Assembly (NCBI GenBank): GCA_003640385.1
Contig: RCAB01000034.1
Coordinates: forward strand, 1 to 64,000
From: Setaria digitata
Lineage: Eukaryota; Nematoda; Chromadorea; Rhabditida; Setariidae
Direction of reading: 5' to 3'
Length of the DNA: 64,000 nt
Position numbers and translations under genes: made by a program. How positions within the stretch are numbered: position 1 is the first letter of the stretch; each line of letters opens with the position of its first letter. The notes below the pieces were generated by a model, which made no database searches, had not been told where the DNA came from, and saw nothing but the letters and a program-made list of their open reading frames with translations. Below, piece after piece: positions 49,952 through 63,200 of this stretch.

Positions 49952-52900
49952 TTATTTATAAACAAGGTGTGGAGGAGAAATCCACATTATGTCCACTTTA
50001 ATATCTGGATGAAAATTCCAATCCTCGATGTAAAGCAATCTTGCACCTATTTAAAATAAGAAGTAAAACGAAGAAAAAGGATAACGAAGCGATTTAATAC
50101 AACTAGATTTCAGATTTTTTTGTAATATTTTACTAGAAATTCAAGAGACAAAATGTAATCAGCTGGGATATATCACTTACGTCCTCTGTGGTGGGATTTA
50201 CCTACAGACCTTTCGAAAGAGAGAGAGAGAGCACCTTAAGAATACCGGTGGAACTAAAACTCATAGTAAACTTACCGGCAAATGGTGAATTTATGGTAAA
50301 AACTGAAGCCGATTTCGGATCACTATTCCGCTCACCAACATTTATAGTTGTAAATTGACCCTCGCCCGTTTCATTTACCACCAGTACATCATCTAGAGCC
50401 AGATCGGATTTTACCGGACATAGTAGGACGCGCTAGAAAATAAAAGCATGATAAAAAATTAAAAAGATTTAAAACAACTTCAGCGGTGAAATCATATGCA
50501 GATGCACTCCGAATTTCATTTCAAATTTTCAAAAGTGGTTTATATTACAAGAAATACAGAGCAGAAGTAACCTTGAGAAGACATTTTTCGGCGCACTTTT
50601 TGTCCCGTTCAGTGCGCGATTCGACTCTGATTCGTTGCAGTATGTACTCACATAAATGACCAACTGCAAAACGGTGTACAGTAATTGCTAGGTTAGTTTA
50701 AAGCAAAACCGAAGAAAAAATTTTTCTTCATGACTCACTGTTACCTATGTTTCAGTCAATCACAGTATGTCGACGAGATGTTACGGCTGAAGTGTTCGCA
50801 CTATTTTCATAGCAACCGGTCGTTCTGCTCCATTCAAAATGAAATATCAATTAATACACCTTAAGTGACGTTGTAGGCCTAAAACCGTAAAATACTATTA
50901 ACTTGATAAGAAGCAAAATTTATCATAGGAACCTGTAGTTGTTGGGCACGTGACAATGTACCGTAAATGTTTAGCAGCAATAGGTAGTGAGTCATCATTC
51001 ACAACACTTGCATCAGGATTAAGAACGAGTTCCGAGTCTATTCCTGATGATAATCTTTGTTTGCCTGACATTAACAAATATTCAGAAGAACGTGGTGACA
51101 CCAATACTACATCTTCTGCCGATAAAGATGGCGGTAACAACAAACCATCACCCATTTTAGGGTTCATCGCTCTTTTAACTGTAAAAACATTTCATAACAA
51201 TCTTTTATAATTTTAATTGCAACAAAGTCCTTGCACCGTATGAAAAAGCTCTTCATTTTCAACGAAACCATCCCAAATACATGATATTTTGATTTCAAGA
51301 AAATTCAAGTGCAATTTGGTTCTGACGAAACAAGTCGACATTAAACCACATAAAAAACATTGCTCCTCCTCGATTTAAATTATTATTACAAGAAGAAAAT
51401 TAGAAACATTCCCTTTAGGAAACCATTAAATTGAGAAAATAGTGCTTACTATTTCCATTAATATGCAAAAGATTTCCATTCGAAGTGCCAGACATCGAAG
51501 CGGTAGTTGAAAGCTGAAAAAAAAGTGAAAACACACTGAATGCTAGCAATTCATTGGAAAATAAAATATCACATACACTACAAATAAGGAAATGCCAAAA
51601 ATAATTGCTAATTCAAGGGAACCTCTAAAATTTACATTTACGTTTGAATCGGTCTGATTTGATACAGTATGCGTGGAAGGACCAAGACTAGGATATACGG
51701 TAATGCATTTTGTGGAACGCTCACTTTTACCATTGACATGAGCGTTTTTTGCAGCCATTCCATTAAGTCGCTCTGAAAGCAACGTCATGATATTGATAGG
51801 AAAGGTTTGCTCTTCAACTTCTGATTTGAATAGCAGATGAAAATGTACCATGACTACTGGATTTCTGCAAAACAACAACTGGAGTTAGTTCACAGCGATT
51901 TGATACCAATCGACTGGGCTGAAAGGATACGCACATCAATCAAAGCAATTTATAAGAGTATTTAGTAACGGAACCTCTTCTACTACTTGCTTCATACATT
52001 AATCCCATAAAGAAGACTTATTAAAGAACAGCTAACTCATAAATAGCTTTGTAAAAAAAATTAAGGAAGCAGTTATCGTCGTTCACAACTTACTTTATTT
52101 CTCTTTTCATCTGCATCATTAAAATTTGACCTATCTTCACTCTTTGCGTATGACGATGTTGTTGGTTGTTGAAGGTTCGGATATGCATCTGCAGCAAACC
52201 TAACTGTAACTAAAAAAGATGTTAAATATATAGATCCTCATCAGTGAGCCAAAAGCGTAATGTGTTTCCCAAAAAAAAGGACCAACCGCATGGAAAATGA
52301 ATTACCTCAAATTCCACGATCTGTCTCATTAACAAATCTCAATCCTCGAAAAAAAAAAAAGAAAAAAAAAAAAAACGAAAAGAAGTTCCTGATGTCGGCA
52401 AAAATTTTAAAAGCTAGACGAATAAACTCAACAACTTCAATAAAAAGTAAAAAATAACCATCTGAAGATCCTTCATCAATGGTCAGAGGAGGATCCGATG
52501 CATCCGAATGCATACTAGGCAACAACGGTGGTTTTATTTCCAAAGGAGTGTTTGCTGTCGAGTCTGTTAACGAATCATACTAAAAAATATTGAAGTTTTG
52601 CTTACACTTGAAGAATATTTCTTTTTATTCCATTTGAAGGGAACAAGATTGAACAGTAAAAATCTTGTCAAGAGCGTTTCTATTAAACTATTAAATACAG
52701 AAATTTAAAAAATCCAATGTACTTCAAAACCAAAAAAAGACCTTCATCGAAGTTTTAACATTCTTCGGTGATATTCGCCCTGATAATGAGGGGGCTATTG
52801 AGTCCAAATTTGCTAAACGTTTGGAAGATGATTTTTTATCAAATACTCTTTTCTTAGTAAAACCTAAAAAATAAATCACAAGATGCTATTTTATGGTTTA

Positions 52901-53841
52901 TCACAGTTTCTCGTCTGATCAAAACTTCTGTACACCTTTTTTTTTTTTTGTATCAAGCATGTGCGCAGTTTTCCAAAATGAGTGTGAAGAAAAAAAAATA
53001 CTTAACTTCCCCACCTTAATAGCAGTTCATAAAATACTTACATAAATTGCTTGACTCGGTGATCGGGCGTTTCACACATCTCCTTTCGACCGACAATGTG
53101 AACTGAAGTGAGAGCAATTTGAAATGAACTGCCTGGCAAGCACCACATCTTAAACATTAGTTCCACCGCTATGCACCCAGCCCGTTGTAGATTCAAACAA
53201 AAGAAAAAACAAAAAAAAAAAAAAGAAAAGGAAAACAAAAAAAAAAAAAACAGAGAGGTTTTCCGGCCCCCTAGATGCGGCTATGAATAATTTTAATGAA
53301 ACAGTTGAAACAACTTGAAGTTCCAAAATTCTGAAGATGGACCTTGTTGATGATAGCATCGAAATTCGCATCACTCTTCAGTGGTGTCTTTTTTGGAAGA
53401 ACTTTATGACATGAGGGGCATTTTCTTGCTCCGGTGTGTATTCTTTGCAATATACAATCTGCACAAAAACGATGCATACAATTCTGAAACAAAAATCATA
53501 TAATTTTGTCGGCTCCTCTCAAATTCATGGAAAATAGTGGGAGCTTTTCAAAATACTAGGACAAAAGCCCACTGAAACCTTAATATAACCTTGGATCAAG
53601 ATGAAGAAAAATTTGCATACTGTTCAAAAGTGCATGATCTCACCCTCACAACCATCGTATTTTGTATTGTTTTTTCGCAGATTCCACATTCTAACTCTTT
53701 ACTAATCCATTCAAAATGAACCGACTTTGTATCAACACCGGCGCGTAGCACATGCGGTTTACGCGATTTATCGTAAGACGTCGACTGCGGTAGTGTAAGG
53801 CGTCGTGATGCGGGTGGACCATCACTACGCCCAGATACCAT
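49952..53841 (-). CDS. spat-3: RING1/RNF2-type Polycomb E3 ligase (SPAT-3-like)
   Basis: Catalytic RING subunit of a PRC1-type complex that monoubiquitylates histone H2A (family knowledge). Exons (minus): 53841-53644, 53483-53343, 53132-53042, 52863-52742, 52579-52459, 52209-52094, 51864-51579, 51513-51450, 51178-50933, 50663-50572, 50432-50276, 50046-49952 (TAA), about 575 residues. The N-terminal C3HC4 RING is clear: LECGICEKTIQNTMVVR, CMHRFCADCILQRIHTG, KCPSCHKVLPKK, then NFDAIINKV, as in RNF2. The C-terminal RAWUL domain is spread over the last four exons (SELVLNPDAS, TVGHLCEYILQRIRVES, and a final EDWNFHPDIKVDIMWISPP). A long Ser-rich linker joins them. Exon 3 is weakly supported. Exon 7 needs phase 2 while exon 6's strong GTAAGT donor gives phase 0; an internal donor at GATAG/GTCAAA would repair it. 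An acceptor-like TTTCAG precedes ATG 53841 by 14 bases. Confidence 0.82.
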
Positions 53842-56147
53842 TTAATATTTTACTGAAATTACATGGCTGATATATGGCTCACATAAGTAATACTAGAGAC
53901 TTGATAGATTATGACCTCAAGGTAACGAGGCAATTAAAGTAGTGAGATTAGAAAGTTTGAAATTAACCAGTCCGACATATAAGATACGGATTATCACTGG
54001 CATAGTTTCATCAGTGATAGTAGTAACTAATTTAGTCCAAACTTCAACGGTACGTCGATGCGGCATATGCTGAACTTGGTAGAAGACTCCATGAAGACCA
54101 AAAACAGACTCCCAGGAAATCTATTCAGCCAATAAATTGAAACCCCTAGCTATACCAAGACCAACCATAGCTCAAATCCCCTTCCACCAAAAAAAAAAAA
54201 AGGCGATGGTTCTCAGATCGGGCATACTGCCAAATTAAGACCACAGTGTCATGAATTACACTTCGAGATAACTGATACGTAAAGCAGCTCATCCCCAAAA
54301 TTTAAAGTAGCATTTATTTCAGGCGGTGAATTTATGCTTTCTCCTCTTTTTTCACTTATGACTAGACTTGATGGCTCACAACTTATCACTTCTGGGTAAA
54401 TGGAACACATATGACAAGAAGTCAATGTTTTCAGAGTCTGAAAATAGTTCAGTGATTAATTTCAATCAATTTAAGTCTATCATAGATCGTAGTTTCAGTG
54501 CACTAAATTACTCAATTCGCATTAGAAGGACATAAACACATTCAAAATAAATACTCCCGAAAACATACCCTTAAAATCTATGGCTCACACAACTGACCAT
54601 TGAGAGTAGCAGATTAGAAGGAGAGTGCAGTACGATATCACACAATACAACAAAGTACTACTTTGGTTGTAAAAAAGGAACACATATGAAATGCTACATT
54701 TATTAGTCTACTACCTGCCATCAAAGCCAAACCTGATTTTTGTTATGACAACTGCTGATTTTTATCTCGAGAGCGGAATTTGGTGGAATATTGTTGATGC
54801 TCCCGCCACTAAAGTGATACAAGACTTATTTTTCACGAGTTTAGTGTTTTTATAAATAATGAAATAATACGGAAACTGCACTTAGCACTACAAACAAGTC
54901 TTCATTTAGCTGTTTACCTCCATTCATTTTCCAAAAACTAAGTTACCATACCTCCCAATAAATTCACGAGTTTGACTCCAGTTTAACTTGAGTACAGGTC
55001 AAGTTTGAACAAATCCTGAGGAAAATATTCTGTACAAATGAATTCCTGCATACTAAATTCAATTCCAACCGCAACTTTTTATTCCAAATCTTAAATTTCT
55101 ATATATTAGTTCTCTAAATAGAAATGTTCTGACAAGTAAAGAGGACATTTATAAACTACATGTTTTTCAAAAAATGGCGAAATCTAATTTGTTATGCAAA
55201 TTCATAGAGAATTATTTACCAAAAATCAGCTGTACTGATCTAAATCCAATCTATATTGGGCACTTTTACCCATAAATGAAATTTTTTTCTGTGAAACATT
55301 AAACCAAAATTCAGCCTAAGACAAGAACTTGGAAAACATTTATGTCTTCAATTTGAAACAAGATAATAATGTGTAATGTGCCGATCTCTAATTTTTGACA
55401 ATTTTATTGTAATTATAAACCTAGTAATTTCGTTAGTCGTTCTATACTGCTCTACATTTTTGCCTCAGTCTCTCATTATCAGAACAGCAAATGCTGTTTA
55501 AAGTTTTTCCATTCTCCTAAGATTTTATTATATCGCGACCAGCGGTTAAAAAGTTATATAATTACCATTATTGTGCTTGGTATGCACTGTACTGAAATTT
55601 ACTCTCAGCTAACTTCTGACGCTTTAACATCATAAGTGTTCTGCCTAATCTAGTACATCTACCATATCTGCGATAATGAATATTGTTGCCGGAGCGTACT
55701 AGGTTCAGCATGTTGAAGCGACATATTTACAGAGAAATTTCATCCCGAAATTCGTCACTTGATATCTCCGGAAATGCTTTTTTGATAAGAATCATCAACA
55801 CTTCTGTACAAATGTTTTCCGACTTGGTTACTGATCAACCTTTTTTCCAAATTCTCATTCTAATAATAGCCTACCACTCCACATCCGTCTGAGAAAGATC
55901 CTTGCAAATCAGTGATCATCTCCTATATCCACTTGTAGCCCTTTCCCACACAGCCCATAACCACAACCGCTTAAGAGAACGAGTGAAAGGCAAAACATTA
56001 CTACCCATTTTTTTTTTCTTTTTTAACCTCAGTGCTCGCAACTTTCCAAACGAGGTAAATTGTTAGTGATTTTAGGAAGTTAAAATCAAGGTCGTTTTGC
56101 GATCTAATTTTTCAATCTAATCTAAATTACATTATGTAATATTCTGT
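53842..56147. other. Region upstream of spat-3 with one candidate exon
   Basis: About 2.3 kb of AT-rich DNA. Apart from the candidate exon at 54249-54437 I found no coherent gene. Confidence 0.35.
54249..54437 (-). CDS. Candidate terminal exon of a cysteine-containing protein
   Basis: A strong acceptor (GAACTATTTTCAG) is followed at 54437 by 62 open codons and TGA at 54249. The product contains TLKTLTSCHMCSIYPEVISC and a possible N-glycosylation site in PPEINATLNFGDELLYVSV. The composition is protein-like, with four cysteines in the first third plus one near the end. It could be the 3' exon of the secreted-protein candidate at 56.1-56.5 kb, but the joining phase could not be settled. Confidence 0.35.
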   Translation of the reverse strand, partial: TLKTLTSCHMCSIYPEVISCEPSSLVISEKRGESINSPPEINATLNFGDELLYVSVISKCNS

Positions 56148-56500
56148 TCATTCACAATAATTAGACTTCTCAGAATCCTGACTCGAAACACACGAACTTA
56201 GACCATGCTTCCCGGTAGTATTATTTAGCCAGTTATTCAAAAATAAAAAAGAGGATTTGCATAACAGTTCAACATCGAAGCATTCAGATATGTTTGCAAA
56301 TAAATTTTGTTTTATTTCATCTGTAAGGCAAATATATATTGGCACGAATATTGTAAATTTGATATAAAGTTAAAACTGAAGAGGGAAATATATACAGATA
56401 AAATCTCCGAATAAGAAGGAAACTGACTGACTGTTTGCTCATCAAAAGAGCAAGATCTGGTAGACAAAAGAAATAACAAAGGAAGCAGATAACAACTCAT
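56148..56500 (-). CDS. Candidate small secreted cysteine protein
   Basis: An acceptor with a T-rich tract (TTTTTTCTGTAG) ends 17 bases before ATG 56500, as expected for a trans-spliced gene. The first exon (56500-56428) encodes a clear signal peptide, MSCYLLPLLFLLSTRSCSF. An exon beginning at 56320 after the acceptor TGCCTTACAG fits in phase 1 and runs to TGA at 56148, giving 81 residues in all. The mature part contains cysteines in SECF, LLCKSS, SSCV and NYCE and a possible glycosylation site NNTT. The exon 1 donor (GTCAGT) is only fair. The second exon may instead splice on to the exon at 54.4 kb. No family was recognised; small secreted Cys proteins are common in parasitic nematodes. Confidence 0.45.
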
Positions 56501-57220
56501 GCAGCTTTCAAGTGTCTCTACAGAAAAAAATCACAAAACAACAGCCGAAGGCAAATCAAATTTTTCAAAACTTGGGAAGTAACAGTCCACCGCAGAGCTA
56601 CGCATAAAATGGATTCCTGATGAGACCACTCCACAAATTGCTAACACAGAAGTTGAAAGAGAATATAGTACTCCTCTATAAATAATTATTAAATTAACCC
56701 TCCCTCCCCCCTATTAATGAAACCCCAATAAATAAATGTTCCGTAGGTGACAAAATTCCGTTTATCATAAGTGGATTTTCCAGATTCATTTAAAAATTAT
56801 TCCTTAACTATGAAAACAACATCAAAATGAATTTTAATAGAAAGAATAAACCAGTGGCACATATGAAATCACATTTAATGGCATGCAATTTATCGCAAAA
56901 AAGAGTGCAGAAATAAGACGCTAATTTATGAATGATCACAGCCTTTCGTTCTTCATTTTCCGTATCAATAAATCGCATTTTTTCGCGAAATCTCCCAGCT
57001 TCTCCGATGGTCTACAAACGAATTACTACTACACAGTAATCAAAAGCAACAAATTCTTCCGACTCTTTTTCTTTTCCGAAACACTTCTCACTCAATTTTC
57101 AATTTCAGGTAAACGACGGACGAATCGAAAATCCATGCTAAATATAATTTCGTTTTCCCCGATAAAAAGTAACATCATAATTTTATTTTTGTGTTAAGTA
57201 TCATATATTTAAAAACAAAC
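56501..57220. other. Spacer between ACC and the small secreted-protein candidate
   Basis: Contains the ACC 3' UTR on its right. No gene was recognised; the plus-strand frame at 56928-57197 has no supporting signal. Confidence 0.4.
57182..57187 (-). terminator. Polyadenylation signal of acetyl-CoA carboxylase
   Basis: AATAAA on the minus strand about 34 bases past the ACC stop codon (57221). The position is ideal for a compact nematode 3' UTR. Confidence 0.6.
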
Positions 57221-60200
57221 TTACATTCCATAACGTTTTCCAATTGTAAAGAAGTCATTCTGGACAAGGAATGTAACAATCTCCTTCCTTTCCTTTCGCA
57301 GAAGTTTTATAGCATCTTCATCCGGGTAACTACACCACGAGAAAGCCTCACCTCGAGTTTTTGCAAAATAGCGTTGCAGGGATTCCTGCATTCTACGAAT
57401 ATCTTCCAAACATTTCACATCGACAGCCTACAATATGAAATTCTTCCTTCAGCTATTTTCATCATTACCTGAATATAACTCGAACGGATTCTAACCTCTC
57501 TGTAGATATCCCGCTCGATGCACAACTTCAAAAGGCGTCGTGTAAAAAAAGCTCTCGATTCCTCCCATTTCACTACCTCCTGGAACATTTTTTTCTTGCT
57601 AAATGGCTCATGGAAAATTTTCCAAGCAAATTTGCTTAACAATTTCAAAAATATCATGCGGAAATTAAAATATCTAAACAAACATTTAAAAAGTGAAGGT
57701 AAATAACAATTTCGAACAAGTCCAGTAGTACAAATATCATCACATTATTCGACATTTAATATGGAAATCCTATCTCGACTGGGAACAATAATACCTTGAT
57801 GGCACCAACAGCTTTCATCCGCACTGTTGTGTCATGTAAATCAGCAAACGTAAGGGCAATATTACGATAAGTTGGCATTAACAACTGAATACGAGCATTG
57901 ATGTCGACTCTGACATCGTTACCCGCTTTTTCCAACAATCCTAATCGAATCATTTCTTTATCCAGTCGTCGCATTAATGGTACCAGATCCTCCAAAATTT
58001 TCAGCTGTTAATAACAGTACTAAACTCACTTTGTGACCAGAAGTCCATCCTTAAAACACTAATGCATCCTCCTGATTTACAATTCCCTACAAAATATCCT
58101 GTCCCACCGGCACTTACAAGAAAAGATCCAATTACGATTAGATAAAGGCTCATTAAATCACTTACTTTCAGAACAAAATAAATTTTCTGTGACAACATTC
58201 TATTTGAAATGACGAGATAAGAAAAAAATCATAAAAGGTAAAAAAAAAAAAAAAAAAACGAAATAACAAGATAAAAAAAAGATATGATTCCCAAAATTCT
58301 GAAATAAGAAATACAGGAGAAAACCGATGATGATACATTACACTGGATACTGACCTTACGCATTTTTACTTGAACGGTTCCCTCTGGCTCTAGAACACCA
58401 CCGCGAGATCTCGGATCAGCAAACATCTGCATGCATACAGGATTTATTGTTGGATCAATGACTGCCCAAGCTCCACCACGCAATTCTCCATAAGGCGGAA
58501 TATAAACTATCACCGGGTTCAGATATTTACATAACTGATCAACTATATAAGCACCAAATTTAAGGACCATCTCGAACATATCTATAATAATATTTTAAAA
58601 AGGCACCCGAAATTATGTAGATATGCAACAGAGTAATGAAAATTAATAAAGAAGGTTCCAAATTCACGTATCAAAATATATTTTTGTGCAAAACTGCGAT
58701 GTTAACGTACCCTTTTGACCTCCACTGAAGCCACGCCAGTTGGCCAGAATAAACAAAGGCAAAGATTCTTTATTGAAATCCTCGATCGCTTCAGCAGTCT
58801 ATGAAATATCGATATAACTTACAGTAATGAACCAAATAATGAAGTCCATACACCATACACATACTGAGATTACAGGAAAAGGACCAAACCAACCAGTTTC
58901 ACCCGAAAGGATTTCATGATTCCATCTCCAAAAGTAATGCCCAACCACTTACTTTATATGCAGAATCAGGATACCAGACTTGGCCAGCTTGTTGGATACA
59001 TTTAGCCTGAGAATCTGGTGCAGCTGGATCAGCCGGAATTTCAGCGAAAACGCTCCTTGTTTCAACGGCAATAACTCCAACACTGATACCACCCAAGCGT
59101 GCACGACCCGTAATTACCGTTTTTCCCCAGCCTGACTTAATCTTAAAGAAAGAAAACATAACTTTGCAAAAAACTATATGCCATGGTAGGAAACATATAA
59201 GCTTCCTTATTTTTGTCAAAGGCTCAGATACGCTTAAATTCTAGAACCGTTGTGTTTTACAGTAAAGTTTCTTTTCACAACAGAACCAGAGAAATGCGAA
59301 ACAACCAGTTGGAACTAGATCAAATTAACAACTTCAAGCGCCTTAGAGAATAAACGAAAAAAAACAATAATAGACCTCCTCGAAGGAATTGCGATCAAAA
59401 ATTGTCATCATCAAACGTGGATCATTTTCCTTATTCTGTGACGGCAAATAACTCAAAAATCGATCAATGGGATCTTTACATTCGAAACTTGGTTCTTTGA
59501 ATGGTGCCTGTAAACGAATTGAAGAGTAGCAAATCCTAACTACATTAAAATTATTTTTTCCTATTAATCACTGTACTAATAAATAGTAAAAAGAACAGCA
59601 CCAGTATAATCAGAGCGCATACAAACACAGCCAAACTTTGTAACACACTACCAACTAGAAATCAAAATTCAAACCTTCACATTTTTTCGCGTATACGATA
59701 GCCACCTTAATAACTGGCGGATACCTTCATAATCATTGCTAACAGTAGAATGTGTAACACCATTACGAGTCATTATCTCAGTACCACCCAACTGGCCATT
59801 CGATGTATAAACTTCACGACCAAGTACAGAATTCAAAGCAGGTGCACCAGTTAAAATAATATCTGCATTTTCAACTTGACAAATTCTTCTCGAAAGTCGA
59901 GCAACATAGGCACCAATCCCAACGGTGCGACCAGTTACCAAACAATAAGTTACTACTTCATTGTACGCTCGCGATGTTTCACCTGCAATCATCCCGGAAC
60001 CAACGAGATTCTCTACTCCAAGATCGCGCTAAAAATATATAACATAAAAAAAAATAATCACCATCAGATCTCACTATTCACAAAAAACTGGAAACAAGTG
60101 GGAAAAATTCCATGCATAATACAAAAGAAAATGGAAGGAAAACTTGAAAATTATTTGCCAAAGCCTACAAGACAGCTGTTACAGCAAATGAACAAAATCA

Positions 60201-63200
60201 AGAAATAGACGGCAAATTAAAAAGCATTGATACTGGCTTAAATCATACCTCTCTCCCGATAATCCCATCAATCTGATGAAAACCATTTCTACGATGAGTA
60301 GCAACAATGTGCTGTACTTCACATACATCTTCATTTGTAAGATAAAGTCCATCGAAACCCTCCACTGGATTATTTTCGTTCTTCCAGATTACTTTAAAAA
60401 GCCTTTTCAGCTAAAAAATTTAGATTTTGTACCTGAAGATCAAACATAGTGATCAAATATAAGCACAAACAATGTCTTTCCAAAGAAAATGAGGTTAAAA
60501 ACGTGATTAAAAAAAAAAAAAAAACAAACTAACATCTGCTGATAAGCCAATCCTTGCACCTGAATTAGCAGCAATGTATATTCGTGGTATCCCTTCTTTC
60601 CGACTTAAACGTGAGGCTTCATAGTAGAGACGGTGTTCACACATCGAAAATGAACCAATCTGATGCGAAATGTCATTCGCAATGACGATCACTTCACGCC
60701 CTTCCGGGTATTCTGGAACAACTAGCTGCACACGCCAAGCAACAATTCCAATTTTACTCAGTGAACCAGCTTCAGTGAGTTCGACGAGCTGTTTTGCCTC
60801 TTCGTCATAAACTAGCTCATGAAACTGGCATAAATCCTCGAGTACCAAACCTCGCGATTTCTGCGACCTTCAAATGAAAGAGATTATATGATAAAGACTT
60901 GAAAATTCTCAAATAATTTACAGACAAAAAAATCCCAGAAATACCTTCTAAAACAAAATTGTGGAAGAAAAACGAACTCTTCGGGTGCAAGCCATGTAGC
61001 TATTACAGCGCGCTGAAAAAGCAATGGATAGTCATAAACATAAGTAGTTTTCAGCATTCGAGCTTTCAAACGCCTTTTGTCAATTTCAGATCTACCAAGA
61101 TACGGATCTGTAAATGGATTCCAGTCTGGATTTCGCCGATTGTCAACCATTATTTCGAGACTATGTTTAAAACCATCCATCCCTGCATCTACGTGAAGCC
61201 ACTGCAATTACTTTCATAAACTAATTTTCAGAACTTACTTTATCTAAAATATGAACACTTTGGTCAGAATAAAGGAGAACAGCGATATCATCTTCCAATG
61301 AACAAATTAATTCAGATCATGGGAAGATGAATTATTCAGATTTTGGTGATTTCAAATAAATAAATCTTCTGACTCTCTCTACAAGGACTTTAAACTTATT
61401 TTATGTCGGTGCGAATAGGTAAACAAATAGTCCAAGTAAATAGAAGCTACTAACTTTCTTAGTTCTTGAATTCCCATTGCTTGCTTCTGCGCGTAACACT
61501 CTGATAAATGGAGTGAAACCAGTGTCATCAGTTATAATTACCTTCGTCGCCTGCTCTAAGCTTCGGCGTTCACCAAATAAAATAAAATCAAATTCAACTT
61601 GATTAACTTGTGACCGCCACAGAAAATCCTAAAGAATTTGGTTAGTTACACCAGATTAGTAAAAAAAAAAAAAAAAACATCCAAAAACACCTAAACTAGT
61701 TCCAGCACCAGGAATCAATTTCTCAGACTGTTAATGGAAACTGCTCGTACTAGCTATTTAAAATGCTTTAAAACCTCACTCTGCATTCTCGATATGCTTT
61801 ATAGATGACATTTATCCAATCAGCCGGGCTCATCTGTATTTCGTTATTGGATGGTGTACGATGAATAAACAGTAAAACATGATTTCGATCAATTGTATTT
61901 GAACGGTATAAAGCTACTGCAATTTCACAGCAAGCACGTTTAAGGGCCTTAATGACACTGCATGTCACTTCCCTAAATGATTTACATTAATGAACAAACG
62001 AATAAATAAGGAACACAAAAGATAAAATCGTTCGTCCCAGTATCAGTATGATCCCGGTGATCCAGAGAAAAAATCTGAATCATAAGAACTTATTACTCTG
62101 AAGTATTTTGAAACAAAAGTAATATTATTATAGCTCACTGATATCCTATGAAAAAAAAAAGTACCTCTACTCAAATACATCATAAAATAAAATATATCAT
62201 AACAGAATAAAATCAAATTACTGATATTCAATGAAAACACCTACTCATCTGTGTAACTATCGACAACTCGAACAACAGCTCGATAAAAGAAACGATGCTC
62301 TGTTGGATCCGCTTTTCCTTCTGCTTTATATAAGTGACCAGAATTATGTGAAGATTTCAATTTTTCAATCTAAAATATTAAGTCACATAAACACTCTAAA
62401 GTGAAAAAAAAATCATGAAGCTGAAAATTCAGTAACATGATGGGAAAACTAACGCTGTAGTTTTCTTTGATACGATGTAAACCAAGTTTAGGTAGATGAG
62501 CCAAGTCAATATTCCGTTGTGAACGAATTTCTTCCCTATGAAACATGTCATAGTAGAAAAACATTGGATAAGAATCCGATGAAGCTATCAGAACTACGAT
62601 TTGGCGGATATTTTCATTCTGCACGCGGCTTACAGCTTCCTAAAAAACAGACGACTACAGATGCAGTTGTATGTAATACGACTTGCTAGATACCCAATCT
62701 CATTTCATTCAAATTTCTAGAAAAACAAATAAATTATCGCTAATTACAAGCATAAGCTCTCGTAATCAGTGTTGCAAGTAAAAGTAATTAAATACTTGAA
62801 CCGAAAACACTAAAAAAAAAGCGCTACCTTTAAGGTTACTGCGAATTTTTCATCTAAATTAGCATCACATCGGACGGCTCCAGTTTGTGAAACGATATAC
62901 AGAGTCGAACCTGGTTTTACAACCTTTGCGGCCACCTGTGGTAATCGCTCAACGATATCCGAAGCATCTCCAACAACCCGCATCGTCACACTAATCTCTT
63001 CTACCTCGTCATTTGGAAGACCAAGCCCATGGCTGCAACGGAAATTTGTCATTTGCAAAAAATGAAAAGTACTTAAACAGGCTGACATAAATCCTACACC
63101 ATGTTTTGATCTTGATTAGTACTTCCGAATCCTCTTTCTTTTCTGAAAGTTTTTCTCAAAAAAAAAAAGAGAAAAACTTGCGCAATCTTCTGTATAGGGA

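Noticed and set aside
52260..52543. Lys-rich plus frame and Phe-rich minus frame
   Set aside because: Both are produced by an A-run/T-run in an intron of the RING1-like gene; only the exon at 52579-52459 is coding.
53150..53374. Poly-Phe minus-strand frame between RING exons
   Set aside because: It is intronic T-run translation. The RING motif ends with NFDAIINKV at about 53343 and the next plausible exon starts at 53132.
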